DNA of 64,000 nucleotides, taken from NCBI GenBank assembly GCA_017539565.1, contig JAFYCS010000018.1:1-64000 (forward strand), given 5' to 3'. The notes below the pieces were generated by a model. The model had not been told where the DNA came from, made no database searches, and was given only the letters and a program-made list of their open reading frames with translations. This DNA comes from Lachnospiraceae bacterium. Lineage in GTDB: Bacteria > Bacillota > Clostridia > Lachnospirales > Lachnospiraceae. Position 1 is the stretch's first letter; each line of letters begins with the position of its first letter. This document shows, piece by piece, positions 9,906 to 17,658 of this stretch. A program made the position numbers and the translations under genes.

Positions 9906-11635
9906 ACTTCCAAAAACTCCCTGGCTGCGGTCTTTATATCTTCCCTGACCTCGTCACTGAGCTTACCGCTCTTATCGATATCGTTGCATATGCCTGCGTG
10001 CATGCTCTCAAAATGCTTGAGCAGGTCTTCTATGAACGGTCTTATCTGCTTTATCTCCAGCTCCATCAGCAGCTGTGCGGTAGCGGTGACCAGTATGATT
10101 ACCATGCTGTGCAGCGAATAAGGTCTGCCTGTAGGCTGGCGCAGTATCTGCATCAGTCCCTGTCCGTATTTGAGCTGCTTCTTGGTGGATTCGTCCAGGT
10201 CGCTGGAAAACTGTGTGAACACTTCCATCTCACGGTACTGTGCCAGATCCAGACGCAGGCTTCCGGCAGCCACCTTCATGGCCTTTGTCTGCGCCGCACC
10301 ACCGACACGGGATACGGAAAGTCCGACATTAACGGCAGGCCTCTGACCTGAGAAAAACAGGCTGCTCTCCAAAAAGATCTGGCCGTCGGTAATGGATATG
10401 ATATTTGTAGGGATATAAGCGGAAACATCGCCTTCCTGCGTCTCAACGATAGGAAGCGCGGTGATACTGCCTCCGCCAAGCTCATCGGAAAGCCTTGCCG
10501 AACGCTCCAAAAGCCTGGAATGCAGATAGAATACATCACCGGGATAAGCCTCACGTCCGGGCGAACGTTCAAGCAAAAGAGACAGTGCCCTGTATGCCAC
10601 CGCATGCTTCGAAAGATCATCATATACGATCAGCACGTCTTTTCCCTGATACATGAAATACTCTGCCAGGGCGGTGCCTGCATAAGGCGCTATATACTGA
10701 ATGGGAGCAGTCTCACTGGCTGAAGCGCTTACCACTACGGTATGCTTCATTGCTCCCTTTTTCTTAAGCATCTCAACAAGACGGGACACGCTGCTGGCCT
10801 TCTGTCCTATAGCCACGTAAATACAGATAACGTCATCCTGGTTAAGGATGGCATCGATGGCTATGGACGTCTTGCCTGTCTGGCGGTCGCCGATTATCAG
10901 CTCTCTCTGGCCCCTGCCTATGGGGAACATGGAATCTATGGAAAGTATGCCCGTATACATGGGCGTATTGACTGCCTGACGCTCGACTATACCGGGTGCC
11001 GGAGATTCGACAGCCCTGTAATCTACAGACTGGATAGGGCCGCCGTCATCTATGGCTTCGCCCAAGGCATTTACGACCCTGCCCAGGTATCCGTCACCGA
11101 CGGGTATGCCGGCGGTCTTCTTGGTACGTCTCACACGGCTGCCTTCACAAACACCGGTATCGTCACCGAAGAGTATAACGCCCAGGCTGTCCCTGCGGAT
11201 ATCCTGGACCATACCTTTTACGCCGGATTCAAATACAACTATCTCACCGTAAACAGCCTTATCAAGACCTTTGATAATGGCAATGCCGTCACCTATGGTG
11301 AGCACCTCACCCTCTTCCTGGGATACGGTCTCAACATTCCAGCTGTCTATTGCGGTCTTAAAAAGACCTATGACATCGGATGAGTCGTCATCACGTCTGA
11401 CAACCCCTTCCAGTATTTCCTTTAACTGCGCAAAACGCCCCTGTCTGCTGCGGTCGTAAACATCGTCCCCGACTACCAGCTTGAAGCCGTTGCCCAGGTC
11501 TTCATCCTCTACCCAGACCAGCTCGTATTCCTTGGCGTAACGCCTTCCGATAAACTCCTTGAGGCGTTCTTCCTGCTGGATATCAGGTTTTTTAGCCGCA
11601 TACAGATATGCACGGGAGGCCTTCTTTTCAGCCAT
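9884..11635 (-). CDS. atpA: ATP synthase alpha subunit with N-terminal delta C-terminal domain fused
   Basis: A 583-residue protein, about 80 longer than a standard alpha. Residues from about 82 on are a full alpha: the N-terminal helix and barrel (GEVLTIGDGI), P-loop GDRQTGKTS (249-257; E. coli 169-177), PTNIISITDGQIF and SVSRVGGAAQTK. Residues 8-78 match the C-terminal domain of the delta subunit: strand SRAYLYAA, helix EERLKEFIGRRYAKEYEL, then LGNGFKLVVGDDVYD and RFAQLKEIL, parallel to the delta end [20 protein letters not shown] of E. coli. The N-terminal helical half of delta is absent, and there is no atpH between atpF and this gene. The ATG overlaps the atpF stop as ATGGCTGA. Either three delta-like domains sit on the F1 crown or delta function is split; this is inference. 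Confidence 0.93.
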   Translation of the reverse strand: MAEKKASRAYLYAAKKPDIQQEERLKEFIGRRYAKEYELVWVEDEDLGNGFKLVVGDDVYDRSRQGRFAQLKEILEGVVRRDDDSSDVIGLFKTAIDSWNVETVSQEEGEVLTIGDGIAIIKGLDKAVYGEIVVFESGVKGMVQDIRRDSLGVILFGDDTGVCEGSRVRRTKKTAGIPVGDGYLGRVVNALGEAIDDGGPIQSVDYRAVESPAPGIVERQAVNTPMYTGILSIDSMFPIGRGQRELIIGDRQTGKTSIAIDAILNQDDVICIYVAIGQKASSVSRLVEMLKKKGAMKHTVVVSASASETAPIQYIAPYAGTALAEYFMYQGKDVLIVYDDLSKHAVAYRALSLLLERSPGREAYPGDVFYLHSRLLERSARLSDELGGGSITALPIVETQEGDVSAYIPTNIISITDGQIFLESSLFFSGQRPAVNVGLSVSRVGGAAQTKAMKVAAGSLRLDLAQYREMEVFTQFSSDLDESTKKQLKYGQGLMQILRQPTGRPYSLHSMVIILVTATAQLLMELEIKQIRPFIEDLLKHFESMHAGICNDIDKSGKLSDEVREDIKTAAREFLEVWQMQER

Positions 11636-12116
11636 TTGCCTTCGTCCTTTCTGCTTCTTTGATGAACTCCTCATAAGGATCTGCTGCATCCTCGCCCTGC
11701 ATGAGCTTCTTTGCAGCCTGCTCTATCATCTCGGATATATCCTGTTTTGCTCCGCCGATGATGGCCTTCTTTTCACGCTCAGCCTGAGCACGTGCATCGG
11801 AAAGTATCTGTCTTGCTTCTTCCTTTGCCGCTGCTATCTGTTCCTTCTTGAGTTCCTCAAGCTCCTCTGCCGCTGCTTTTTTACTTTCAGCCAGCTCGGC
11901 GTTGGCTTCCTTTATCTTATCTTCATATTCGGCAAGCTTTTTCTTGGCTGCCATCTCAGCGTTAACCGCACCTTCGGTAAGGTCCCTTATCTGATCCGCA
12001 CGCTTGTCCATGAATTTGACCACGGGCGCATAGAGCAGTATATAAAGACCTGCGAAAAGTATTACCGCATTAAAAAGATGCAGCAGTATCTGTACAAAAT
12101 CTATTCCCAAAGGCAT
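11628..12116 (-). CDS. atpF: ATP synthase b subunit
   Basis: A 162-residue peripheral stalk subunit: one N-terminal membrane helix (about 10-30), the conserved VVKFMDKRADQI junction and a long Lys/Glu/Ala coiled coil (45-140). It normally binds the delta C-terminal domain at the top of F1; here that domain is attached to alpha, whose gene starts inside the end of this one (8-base overlap). Confidence 0.94.
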   Translation of the reverse strand: MPLGIDFVQILLHLFNAVILFAGLYILLYAPVVKFMDKRADQIRDLTEGAVNAEMAAKKKLAEYEDKIKEANAELAESKKAAAEELEELKKEQIAAAKEEARQILSDARAQAEREKKAIIGGAKQDISEMIEQAAKKLMQGEDAADPYEEFIKEAERTKANG

Positions 12117-12135
12117 AACGTGTGCCCTCCCTTTT

Positions 12136-12531
12136 TTACAGAACGAATACTATCAATATAGCTACGATCAGTGCGTAAATAACGACGGTCTCTATGAACA
12201 CGAGGCCCAGCATCAGCTGTGTCTGTATCTTGCCGGCTGCCTCAGGCTGACGTGCAACGCCCTCGTTTGACTTGGCGATCGCGATACCCATTGCCATCGC
12301 ACCTGAAAGAGCTGCCAGACCGATAGCTATGGCTGCTGCTATCGCCTTGCTGCCGGTAGCGGAATCCCCGGCTGCCGCTACTGCGGATGCTGCCGCATCT
12401 TCTCCCGCCATGACTGTAACCGGTGCTTCGGGTGCAGCTGCTTTTGCTTTAATGGCTCCGGCAAAGGTAAAACCGGTAAGCAGTACTATCACTGCCGCCA
12501 ACAGGATGGATAAGGATTTAAGCTTCTTCAT
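12136..12531 (-). CDS. atpE: ATP synthase c subunit with signal-like N-terminal extension
   Basis: A 131-residue proteolipid, about 50 longer than usual. Residues 62-131 are a normal c hairpin with loop RQPEA (94-98) and ion-binding Glu114 in the second helix (FIETVVIY). Before this is a typical signal-peptide shape: MKKLK, a hydrophobic run (7-26) and AKA at 29-31, followed by a 30-residue Ala-rich linker. The start is the ATG with GGAGGAAG upstream; an earlier in-frame start lacks one. At the place of the Na+-binding Gln of Ilyobacter c there is Met81, so proton use is more likely, although Thr115 and Tyr119 do not exclude sodium. Confidence 0.92.
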   Translation of the reverse strand: MKKLKSLSILLAAVIVLLTGFTFAGAIKAKAAAPEAPVTVMAGEDAAASAVAAAGDSATGSKAIAAAIAIGLAALSGAMAMGIAIAKSNEGVARQPEAAGKIQTQLMLGLVFIETVVIYALIVAILIVFVL

Positions 12532-13378
12532 TTTTAACTTCCTCCGCTTTATTATTTTCGTTTTTATTTGCCGTGTTGTGGACCTCACTCACCTCTCCGT
12601 AATAGAAGCTGGTCAGCATGGTAAGCACATAAGCCTGTATCAGTGCGTGGAGCACCGTGAAAAGAACTCCCACTACCACCGGAAGGCCAAAGCTCAATGT
12701 TATATAATAATATACCAGTTCCGTCGTGAGCATACCCGACATGAGAGCTCCGAAAAGACGGAATGTCATGGAAATCGGCAATGAGAATTCCTTAAGGGTC
12801 TTAAGGATACCCTTACCGCCGTTAGCGGCAATACCTCCGCTCATGATAAAGAAGAAGGAAAGAAATCCCATGCAGATCGCACCGTTGATATTTGCAAGCG
12901 GTGCCGGCAGGGTTATGGAATGCCCCTCCGTGGTAATGGCCTGAAGGCCGAAAAGTTCAAACATCGTACCCGCAAAGATATAGGATCCCGCGCCGAAGAT
13001 ATAACCTCCCAGCGCCTTGTATCTGTGCGGTGAATTGGTCTTTCCCAGATCATGGAAAAAGCCGACCCAGGTCTCAATGATAAGCTGGAATTTTCCCGGT
13101 ATATCCTTAAAACGGGGTATGGCAAAAATCCTTACGAACAGTGCAAATACAAGTAAGATACCCGTTACTATATATGCTGAAATAAGTGAAGGGTCAACCT
13201 GAAATCCGAAGAAATCGATCTTGTTGATATCATGAAGGACCGCATCCTTCATGGTCTCCTTGATGGTCTCGTGTTTTTCCGGTAAAGGCAGCATTATTAT
13301 CCCGGCGATACAGATGCCGATAAGTATCAATGCTATGATGATCGTACTTGTTTTTTTCTTTTTAGGCAAAGCTATCAT
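12518..13378 (-). CDS. atpB: ATP synthase a subunit
   Basis: A 286-residue membrane subunit that forms the ion half-channels next to the c ring. The essential Arg lies in the penultimate-helix motif SMTFRLFGAL, followed by a last helix rich in His and Gln (LHALIQAYVLTMLT). A hydrophilic Asn/Lys/Glu tail overlaps the atpE leader. AAAGGAG abuts the ATG directly, which is too close; a TTG at codon 4 (13369) has ideal spacing and may be the true start. It is the first gene of the operon; no atpI precedes it. Confidence 0.93.
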   Translation of the reverse strand: MIALPKKKKTSTIIIALILIGICIAGIIMLPLPEKHETIKETMKDAVLHDINKIDFFGFQVDPSLISAYIVTGILLVFALFVRIFAIPRFKDIPGKFQLIIETWVGFFHDLGKTNSPHRYKALGGYIFGAGSYIFAGTMFELFGLQAITTEGHSITLPAPLANINGAICMGFLSFFFIMSGGIAANGGKGILKTLKEFSLPISMTFRLFGALMSGMLTTELVYYYITLSFGLPVVVGVLFTVLHALIQAYVLTMLTSFYYGEVSEVHNTANKNENNKAEEVKNEEA

Positions 13379-13399
13379 CTCCTTTCGGTCATCCGTAAT

Positions 13400-13428
13400 A
13401 TTATATAGCTATCGGCCTGAAACTGCAA
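13400..13428 (-). promoter_or_regulatory. Promoter of the atp operon
   Basis: The minus strand has TTGCAG and a perfect TATAAT separated by 17 bases, about 20 bases before the atpB ribosome binding site. Confidence 0.65.
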
Positions 13429-13439
13429 GCGCCGAATAC

Positions 13440-13754
13440 CTATATGAGCCCCACAATAAGCTGGGCGATAAAGACCACGCAGCACGAAACAAAAGCCACC
13501 ACCGGAAGACTCTGCTTTTTCCAGGCAAGGATCAGGGCACACACTATGCCGGCACAGGCCGTACGTATATCTCCCGTGGCTGTAAGTATTGCCGGGAAGG
13601 TCATTACCGTAAGTGTTACATAGGGCACGTAGTAGAGAAACGAACGCAGTGTCCTGTTCTTTATCTCCTTACGCAGAAGCGTTAAAGGCAGCATACGGAT
13701 AAGGTAGGTCACTGCCGCCATTACTGCTATGTATATCCAGGTGTTTCCGCTCAT
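13440..13754 (-). CDS. azlD: AzlD-family branched-chain amino acid exporter small subunit
   Basis: A 104-residue hydrophobic protein with three to four membrane helices and the family pattern YLIRMLPLTLL near residues 17-27. In Bacillus, AzlC and AzlD together export branched-chain amino acids and analogues. Its ATG overlaps the azlC stop by four bases. The atp promoter follows. Confidence 0.88.
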   Translation of the reverse strand: MSGNTWIYIAVMAAVTYLIRMLPLTLLRKEIKNRTLRSFLYYVPYVTLTVMTFPAILTATGDIRTACAGIVCALILAWKKQSLPVVAFVSCCVVFIAQLIVGLI

Positions 13755-14476
13755 GTCTCTTCCTCCTTTACGGGGGCTATGACTGCTGCTGCCAGCGAGA
13801 TCAGCACAGTCAGGATTATTATCCTGCTGCCGCTTAAAATGTCTTTTATCACAGGCGCGTAGGTATATATGCTGCTCATTATCACCGCAGCGATACAGCT
13901 TATTGCAATACGCTTATCTTCCTTTGCCTTGGGCACCACGATGGCGATGAACATTCCGTAGAGCGCCAGGCTCAATGCACTGACAATATTGCCCGGCAGC
14001 ACATCTCCCATTATCACTCCCAGTGCCGTGCCTATAGTCCATCCGGGTATCGCCACGGCCATGGCTCCGTAGGAATAAGCAGGTTCAAGCCTGCCCTTGC
14101 GGCCTATCGAGATACCGAAGATCTCATCGGTCACACCAAAGGCTATACCCAGACGGTGTCCTACGCCCAGCGAAGGATCAGCCTTCTGTGAAAGCGCAAA
14201 GCTCATCAGCATATATCTTAAATTTATTATCAGCTGGGAAACAGCCATCTCCAGATACGAAGATGACGCTTTTATTATGGCCAGGCCAGCGAATTCTCCG
14301 GCGCTGGTCACGTTTACCAGGGACATGACGGTCGCCTCCACGGCGTTCATCCCGGCGTCGACGCATTGTATGCCAAGGGTAAAAGCCACCGCCAGATAGC
14401 CCAGTCCTATGGGCAGTCCGTCGCGCAGGCCTTGTATAAATGCATTTGTCGTTTTCTTCTCTGTCATGATCGTCAA
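13751..14476 (-). CDS. azlC: AzlC-family branched-chain amino acid exporter large subunit
   Basis: A 241-residue membrane protein with about seven helices. Family marks are GLPIGLGYLAVAFTLG (residues 20-35), the SAGEFAGLA motif and the NLRYMLMSFAL helix. The frame can begin at TTG (14476) or at an ATG three codons later; neither has a strong ribosome binding site. A 6-bp inverted repeat abuts the start. It forms an operon with azlD. Confidence 0.88.
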   Translation of the reverse strand: MTIMTEKKTTNAFIQGLRDGLPIGLGYLAVAFTLGIQCVDAGMNAVEATVMSLVNVTSAGEFAGLAIIKASSSYLEMAVSQLIINLRYMLMSFALSQKADPSLGVGHRLGIAFGVTDEIFGISIGRKGRLEPAYSYGAMAVAIPGWTIGTALGVIMGDVLPGNIVSALSLALYGMFIAIVVPKAKEDKRIAISCIAAVIMSSIYTYAPVIKDILSGSRIIILTVLISLAAAVIAPVKEEET

Positions 14477-14477
14477 C

Positions 14478-14492
14478 TGCCGTCAAACGGCA
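14478..14492. promoter_or_regulatory. Short inverted repeat at the azlC start
   Basis: TGCCGT CAA ACGGCA is a perfect 6-bp stem with a three-base loop, immediately upstream of the azlC start codon. It could be an operator or a hairpin that limits translation. Confidence 0.35.
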
Positions 14493-14520
14493 ACGCGGGA
14501 TATTATAGCAAATAGCCCCG

Positions 14521-14553
14521 CGAAAAACAAGGGGCTGTGCTTTCGCACAGCCC
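14521..14553 (-). terminator. Terminator of the pot operon
   Basis: On the minus strand GGGCTGTGC pairs with GCACAGCCC across a GAAA loop, followed by CTTGTTTTT. Confidence 0.9.
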
Positions 14554-14578
14554 GCATATATCCTGCCATTGTCAGGCT

Positions 14579-16057
14579 TTATAACTCATAGTTTTTCTTT
14601 CTCCTGGATAGAGCAAAACCACCGGCCGCTCCCAGCAGTATCACCGCTATTATACACCAGCCCCAGACCGGCATTTTCCTGATATTGTAGCAGCGCACAT
14701 TGATCCACATACGGTTTATACGTGCATTGGCTTCAGTATCAAAATACTGCATGATGGAACTGCGGTCCATCACTTCTTCCGGCGGGTACTGTGCAAAGAG
14801 CTGGCGGCTGAGCTGCTCTGTAGGTGCCTCCAGCACGGCCTCTTCATCACCGAAGAACCAGCCCAGGTCATATTCACTGATATCTTCCTCATCATCTTCC
14901 GCGCCGTAGGTCCATTCCACATATTCATACACTTCATCACCGTCGGTACCGCCGGCAATGGTTGAAGTATAGCCGATATAATACATATTCCGGACAGCAT
15001 TATCAGGCCGCGACATGAAGTTCACAAACGCCTCTGCGGCAGCCTGCTTGCCGGGATCACCGTTGATACCGCGCTTAAGCATGACCCAGCCGTCAAACCA
15101 CAGGTTGGTGCATTCCTCCGGTACGGAATATGCCAGATACATATCATCCTCTTCCGCCTGATCCATAGCATATACCGCATCACCGGACCACTGCAGATTG
15201 GCCACTACCTTTCCCGTTACCATATCAGCTTTTCCGCTGTCAGTCTCAAAGGAATATGCCACATCCTTTGTATCCTGCAGGAACTCAAGCGCCGCCTCCA
15301 CAGTCTCTTCGGAAGTATCGTTCATCTCAGCTTCAAGCTGCTGCGCGTAATCATCCCCGGAAGTAAACGCGGCATCCGTAAGTTTGTCCCTCTTGATAGC
15401 AGCCACTGCGGGGAAATAAGCGTCACGTACATTATCCTTGATCGTGATCCGGCGGTAAAATGCCGGATCCCTCAGGCAGTCCCAGCTGTTAACCTGCTCC
15501 TCGTCCACTTCATCCGGATTATAGAGCATTCCCGTCACACCCCACATATAACCTGCGGCGTACTCGCTCCAGCTCTCACCGTTTATCTCATGCCCGTCAA
15601 ATTTCTCTTTTATGAAGGGCGATACATTACGGACATAGTAATTATTCTCTGCCTCTTCATCATGGAAGCCGTCAGAATAGGGCACCAGCCAGTCTTCCGT
15701 CATGAGCTTCATGATCATATATTCCGAAGGGCAGACCAGATCGAACTCATCGCCCAGGGTAAGCATGTTATACAATTCCTCGTTGGTACCGAAACAGCTG
15801 TATTCCACCTTAACCTTAACACCGTAGTTTTCGTAATACCATTCCTCAAAATCTTCATATAAGGGATTTACGCCGAGGATATCACCGCTTTCAAGATCTA
15901 TGGTCTCTTCTTCGTCCCAGTCCCCCAGGTCCATGTATTCTTCCCAGTTGCAGACCCTGAGGACTATTGCATCGTTATCTTCTTCCTCCCGGCCGCAGGA
16001 TGATAATAAGACACTTCCGGTAAGGAGCATTAAGGTCATGATAAGTCTTTTCTTCAA
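14579..16057 (-). CDS. potD: Spermidine/putrescine ABC transporter substrate-binding lipoprotein (PotD), with C-terminal TM
   Basis: A 492-residue type II binding protein. It has a lipoprotein signal (lipobox LLSSC, Cys21), then a PotD-like domain starting LRVCNWEEYMD and containing GTNEELYNML, DLVCPSEYMI, ANLQWSGDAVYAM and FDGWVMLKRG. It captures polyamines outside the cell. It is 120-140 residues longer than usual and ends with an additional membrane helix (about 462-482) and a basic tail, so it may be held to the membrane at both ends. The start is TTG, overlapping the potC stop as TTGA. Confidence 0.9.
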   Translation of the reverse strand: MKKRLIMTLMLLTGSVLLSSCGREEEDNDAIVLRVCNWEEYMDLGDWDEEETIDLESGDILGVNPLYEDFEEWYYENYGVKVKVEYSCFGTNEELYNMLTLGDEFDLVCPSEYMIMKLMTEDWLVPYSDGFHDEEAENNYYVRNVSPFIKEKFDGHEINGESWSEYAAGYMWGVTGMLYNPDEVDEEQVNSWDCLRDPAFYRRITIKDNVRDAYFPAVAAIKRDKLTDAAFTSGDDYAQQLEAEMNDTSEETVEAALEFLQDTKDVAYSFETDSGKADMVTGKVVANLQWSGDAVYAMDQAEEDDMYLAYSVPEECTNLWFDGWVMLKRGINGDPGKQAAAEAFVNFMSRPDNAVRNMYYIGYTSTIAGGTDGDEVYEYVEWTYGAEDDEEDISEYDLGWFFGDEEAVLEAPTEQLSRQLFAQYPPEEVMDRSSIMQYFDTEANARINRMWINVRCYNIRKMPVWGWCIIAVILLGAAGGFALSRRKKNYEL

Positions 16058-16857
16058 TCCTCCTCACCTGCCTTTCTCTCACCCTTTTTGCTCACGTTGC
16101 CGATCACGGCTATCAGCAGCACTATCAGAAAGATAATGGTCGACAGCGCCCATAATGCTGTCTTGATGCTGGTCTGTGAGCCTCTTGTGGCATTGACCAC
16201 ATAGGTGCTTATGGTATCAAAGGTGGCAGGCTTGGTATAGGTCGCCACGAAATAATCATCAAGTGAAAGTGTTATCGCCATTGCAAAGCCCGATAATATA
16301 CCCGGCATTATCTGCGGTATCACTACTTTGCGCAGTGCATATGCCGGAGAAGCCCCCAGATCCAGCGCCGCTTCATATATGCTGGGATCCATCTGCGACA
16401 GCTTGGGCAGTACTGAAAGGAATACGAAGGGTGCGCACAGTGTCACCTGTCCGGCTACAAGGGGGAAGAAGGTATCCTTACTCATACCGAATACTGCCAC
16501 TAGAAGTATGCAAACGGAAAAACCTGTTACAACATCGGCATTTACCACAGGCACCTGATTCACTACCGAGATAAGTGCCTGCGCACGCTTCCTGGAATAG
16601 AATGCGCCTATGGCTCCGCAGGTTCCAAGCAGTGTAGATATCGCAGCAACCGCAAACGCCAGTATCACAGTGCCCCAGATCATATCCGAAAGCTCGGGCG
16701 TGGTAAACAGGGTTATATAATTCTGCAGTGAAAAACTGCCGGAAAAGCCTATGGAAGTGGCATCGGTAAAACTGTATACCGCCAGTATCAGTATAGGCAG
16801 GTATATCAGAAGCAGTGCTACCCCAAGTATCAAAAGCAGAAATCCTCTCTTTTTCAT
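16054..16857 (-). CDS. potC: Spermidine/putrescine ABC transporter permease PotC
   Basis: A 267-residue permease with six membrane helices and the EAA loop EAALDLGASPAYALRKVVIP (about 163-182), which docks on PotA. It forms the membrane channel with PotB. The ATG overlaps the potB stop (ATGA), and GAGGAGG lies upstream. Confidence 0.93.
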   Translation of the reverse strand: MKKRGFLLLILGVALLLIYLPILILAVYSFTDATSIGFSGSFSLQNYITLFTTPELSDMIWGTVILAFAVAAISTLLGTCGAIGAFYSRKRAQALISVVNQVPVVNADVVTGFSVCILLVAVFGMSKDTFFPLVAGQVTLCAPFVFLSVLPKLSQMDPSIYEAALDLGASPAYALRKVVIPQIMPGILSGFAMAITLSLDDYFVATYTKPATFDTISTYVVNATRGSQTSIKTALWALSTIIFLIVLLIAVIGNVSKKGERKAGEED

Positions 16858-17645
16858 ACCAGGCTGCCTCCTCTCGTCTTCTGTCCTTCATCACTCTTCG
16901 TCAAAAGGGTGAAGATACAAATGAGAGCCAGCAGTATCAGGCTTATCATAGATCCGCCGTGCCAGTCGTAAGCCGCGAAATAGCTGCCTATCAGACTGCC
17001 CATGATATAGGTGCTGTTATACAGCATATCAAGTACAACGTAGTTGGTCATGGCAGGCAGGAATACCATTGCGATACCGCTCACAACACCGGGCATCGAT
17101 AAGGGTAAGGTCACCTTTATAAAGCTCTGGGCATCTCCCGCACCAAGGTCTTTAGCCGCTTCAAGCAGGCTCTTATCAAGTCTCTCGAGCTGGTTATAGA
17201 TCGGCAGGATCATAAAAGGCAGGAAATCATAGGTCATGCCTATGACCGAATTAAGAAACGGATGAAAAGCCAGATTACCTTCTATCAGAGTCAGTATCTC
17301 CTTAAGCGCGGTAAGCCTTAATGTAAAGTTGATCCACATGGGCATGATAAAGAGCATGACCAGTACCGAAGAAGCCTTAAGCCTGCTGAACGCCAGAGCA
17401 TAAGCCACCGGATATGCTATCAGAAGGCATACACAGGTGGTGACCAGTGCCAGTATCAGGCTGTAAAGAAGTGTTCCCAGGGTATTGGGATCGCTGAAAA
17501 AGCGTATGAAATTATCTGCAGTGGGAGTCCCGTCACTGCCGGTCAGTGCATAATAAACTATCACCACCAGCGGTGCCGCAACAAATACCAGTAAAAACAG
17601 GGCATAAGGTATGGCCAGCTGCTTTCTGCTGAAACGATACTTCAA
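16854..17645 (-). CDS. potB: Spermidine/putrescine ABC transporter permease PotB
   Basis: A 263-residue permease with six helices and the EAA loop EAAKDLGAGDAQSFIKVTLP. It begins with TTG, preceded by AGGGAGGGG, 13 bases after the potA stop. It pairs with PotC. Confidence 0.92.
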   Translation of the reverse strand: MKYRFSRKQLAIPYALFLLVFVAAPLVVIVYYALTGSDGTPTADNFIRFFSDPNTLGTLLYSLILALVTTCVCLLIAYPVAYALAFSRLKASSVLVMLFIMPMWINFTLRLTALKEILTLIEGNLAFHPFLNSVIGMTYDFLPFMILPIYNQLERLDKSLLEAAKDLGAGDAQSFIKVTLPLSMPGVVSGIAMVFLPAMTNYVVLDMLYNSTYIMGSLIGSYFAAYDWHGGSMISLILLALICIFTLLTKSDEGQKTRGGSLV

Positions 17646-17658
17646 GACCTGCCCCTCC

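Noticed and set aside
10742..11383. A 213-codon plus-strand frame opposite atpA
   Set aside because: It lies wholly within a well supported gene on the other strand, without ribosome binding site or recognisable domain.
12136..12531. Sodium-specific ATP synthase from subunit c
   Set aside because: The Gln expected in the first helix is Met81, so the sodium signature is incomplete; the coupling ion remains open.
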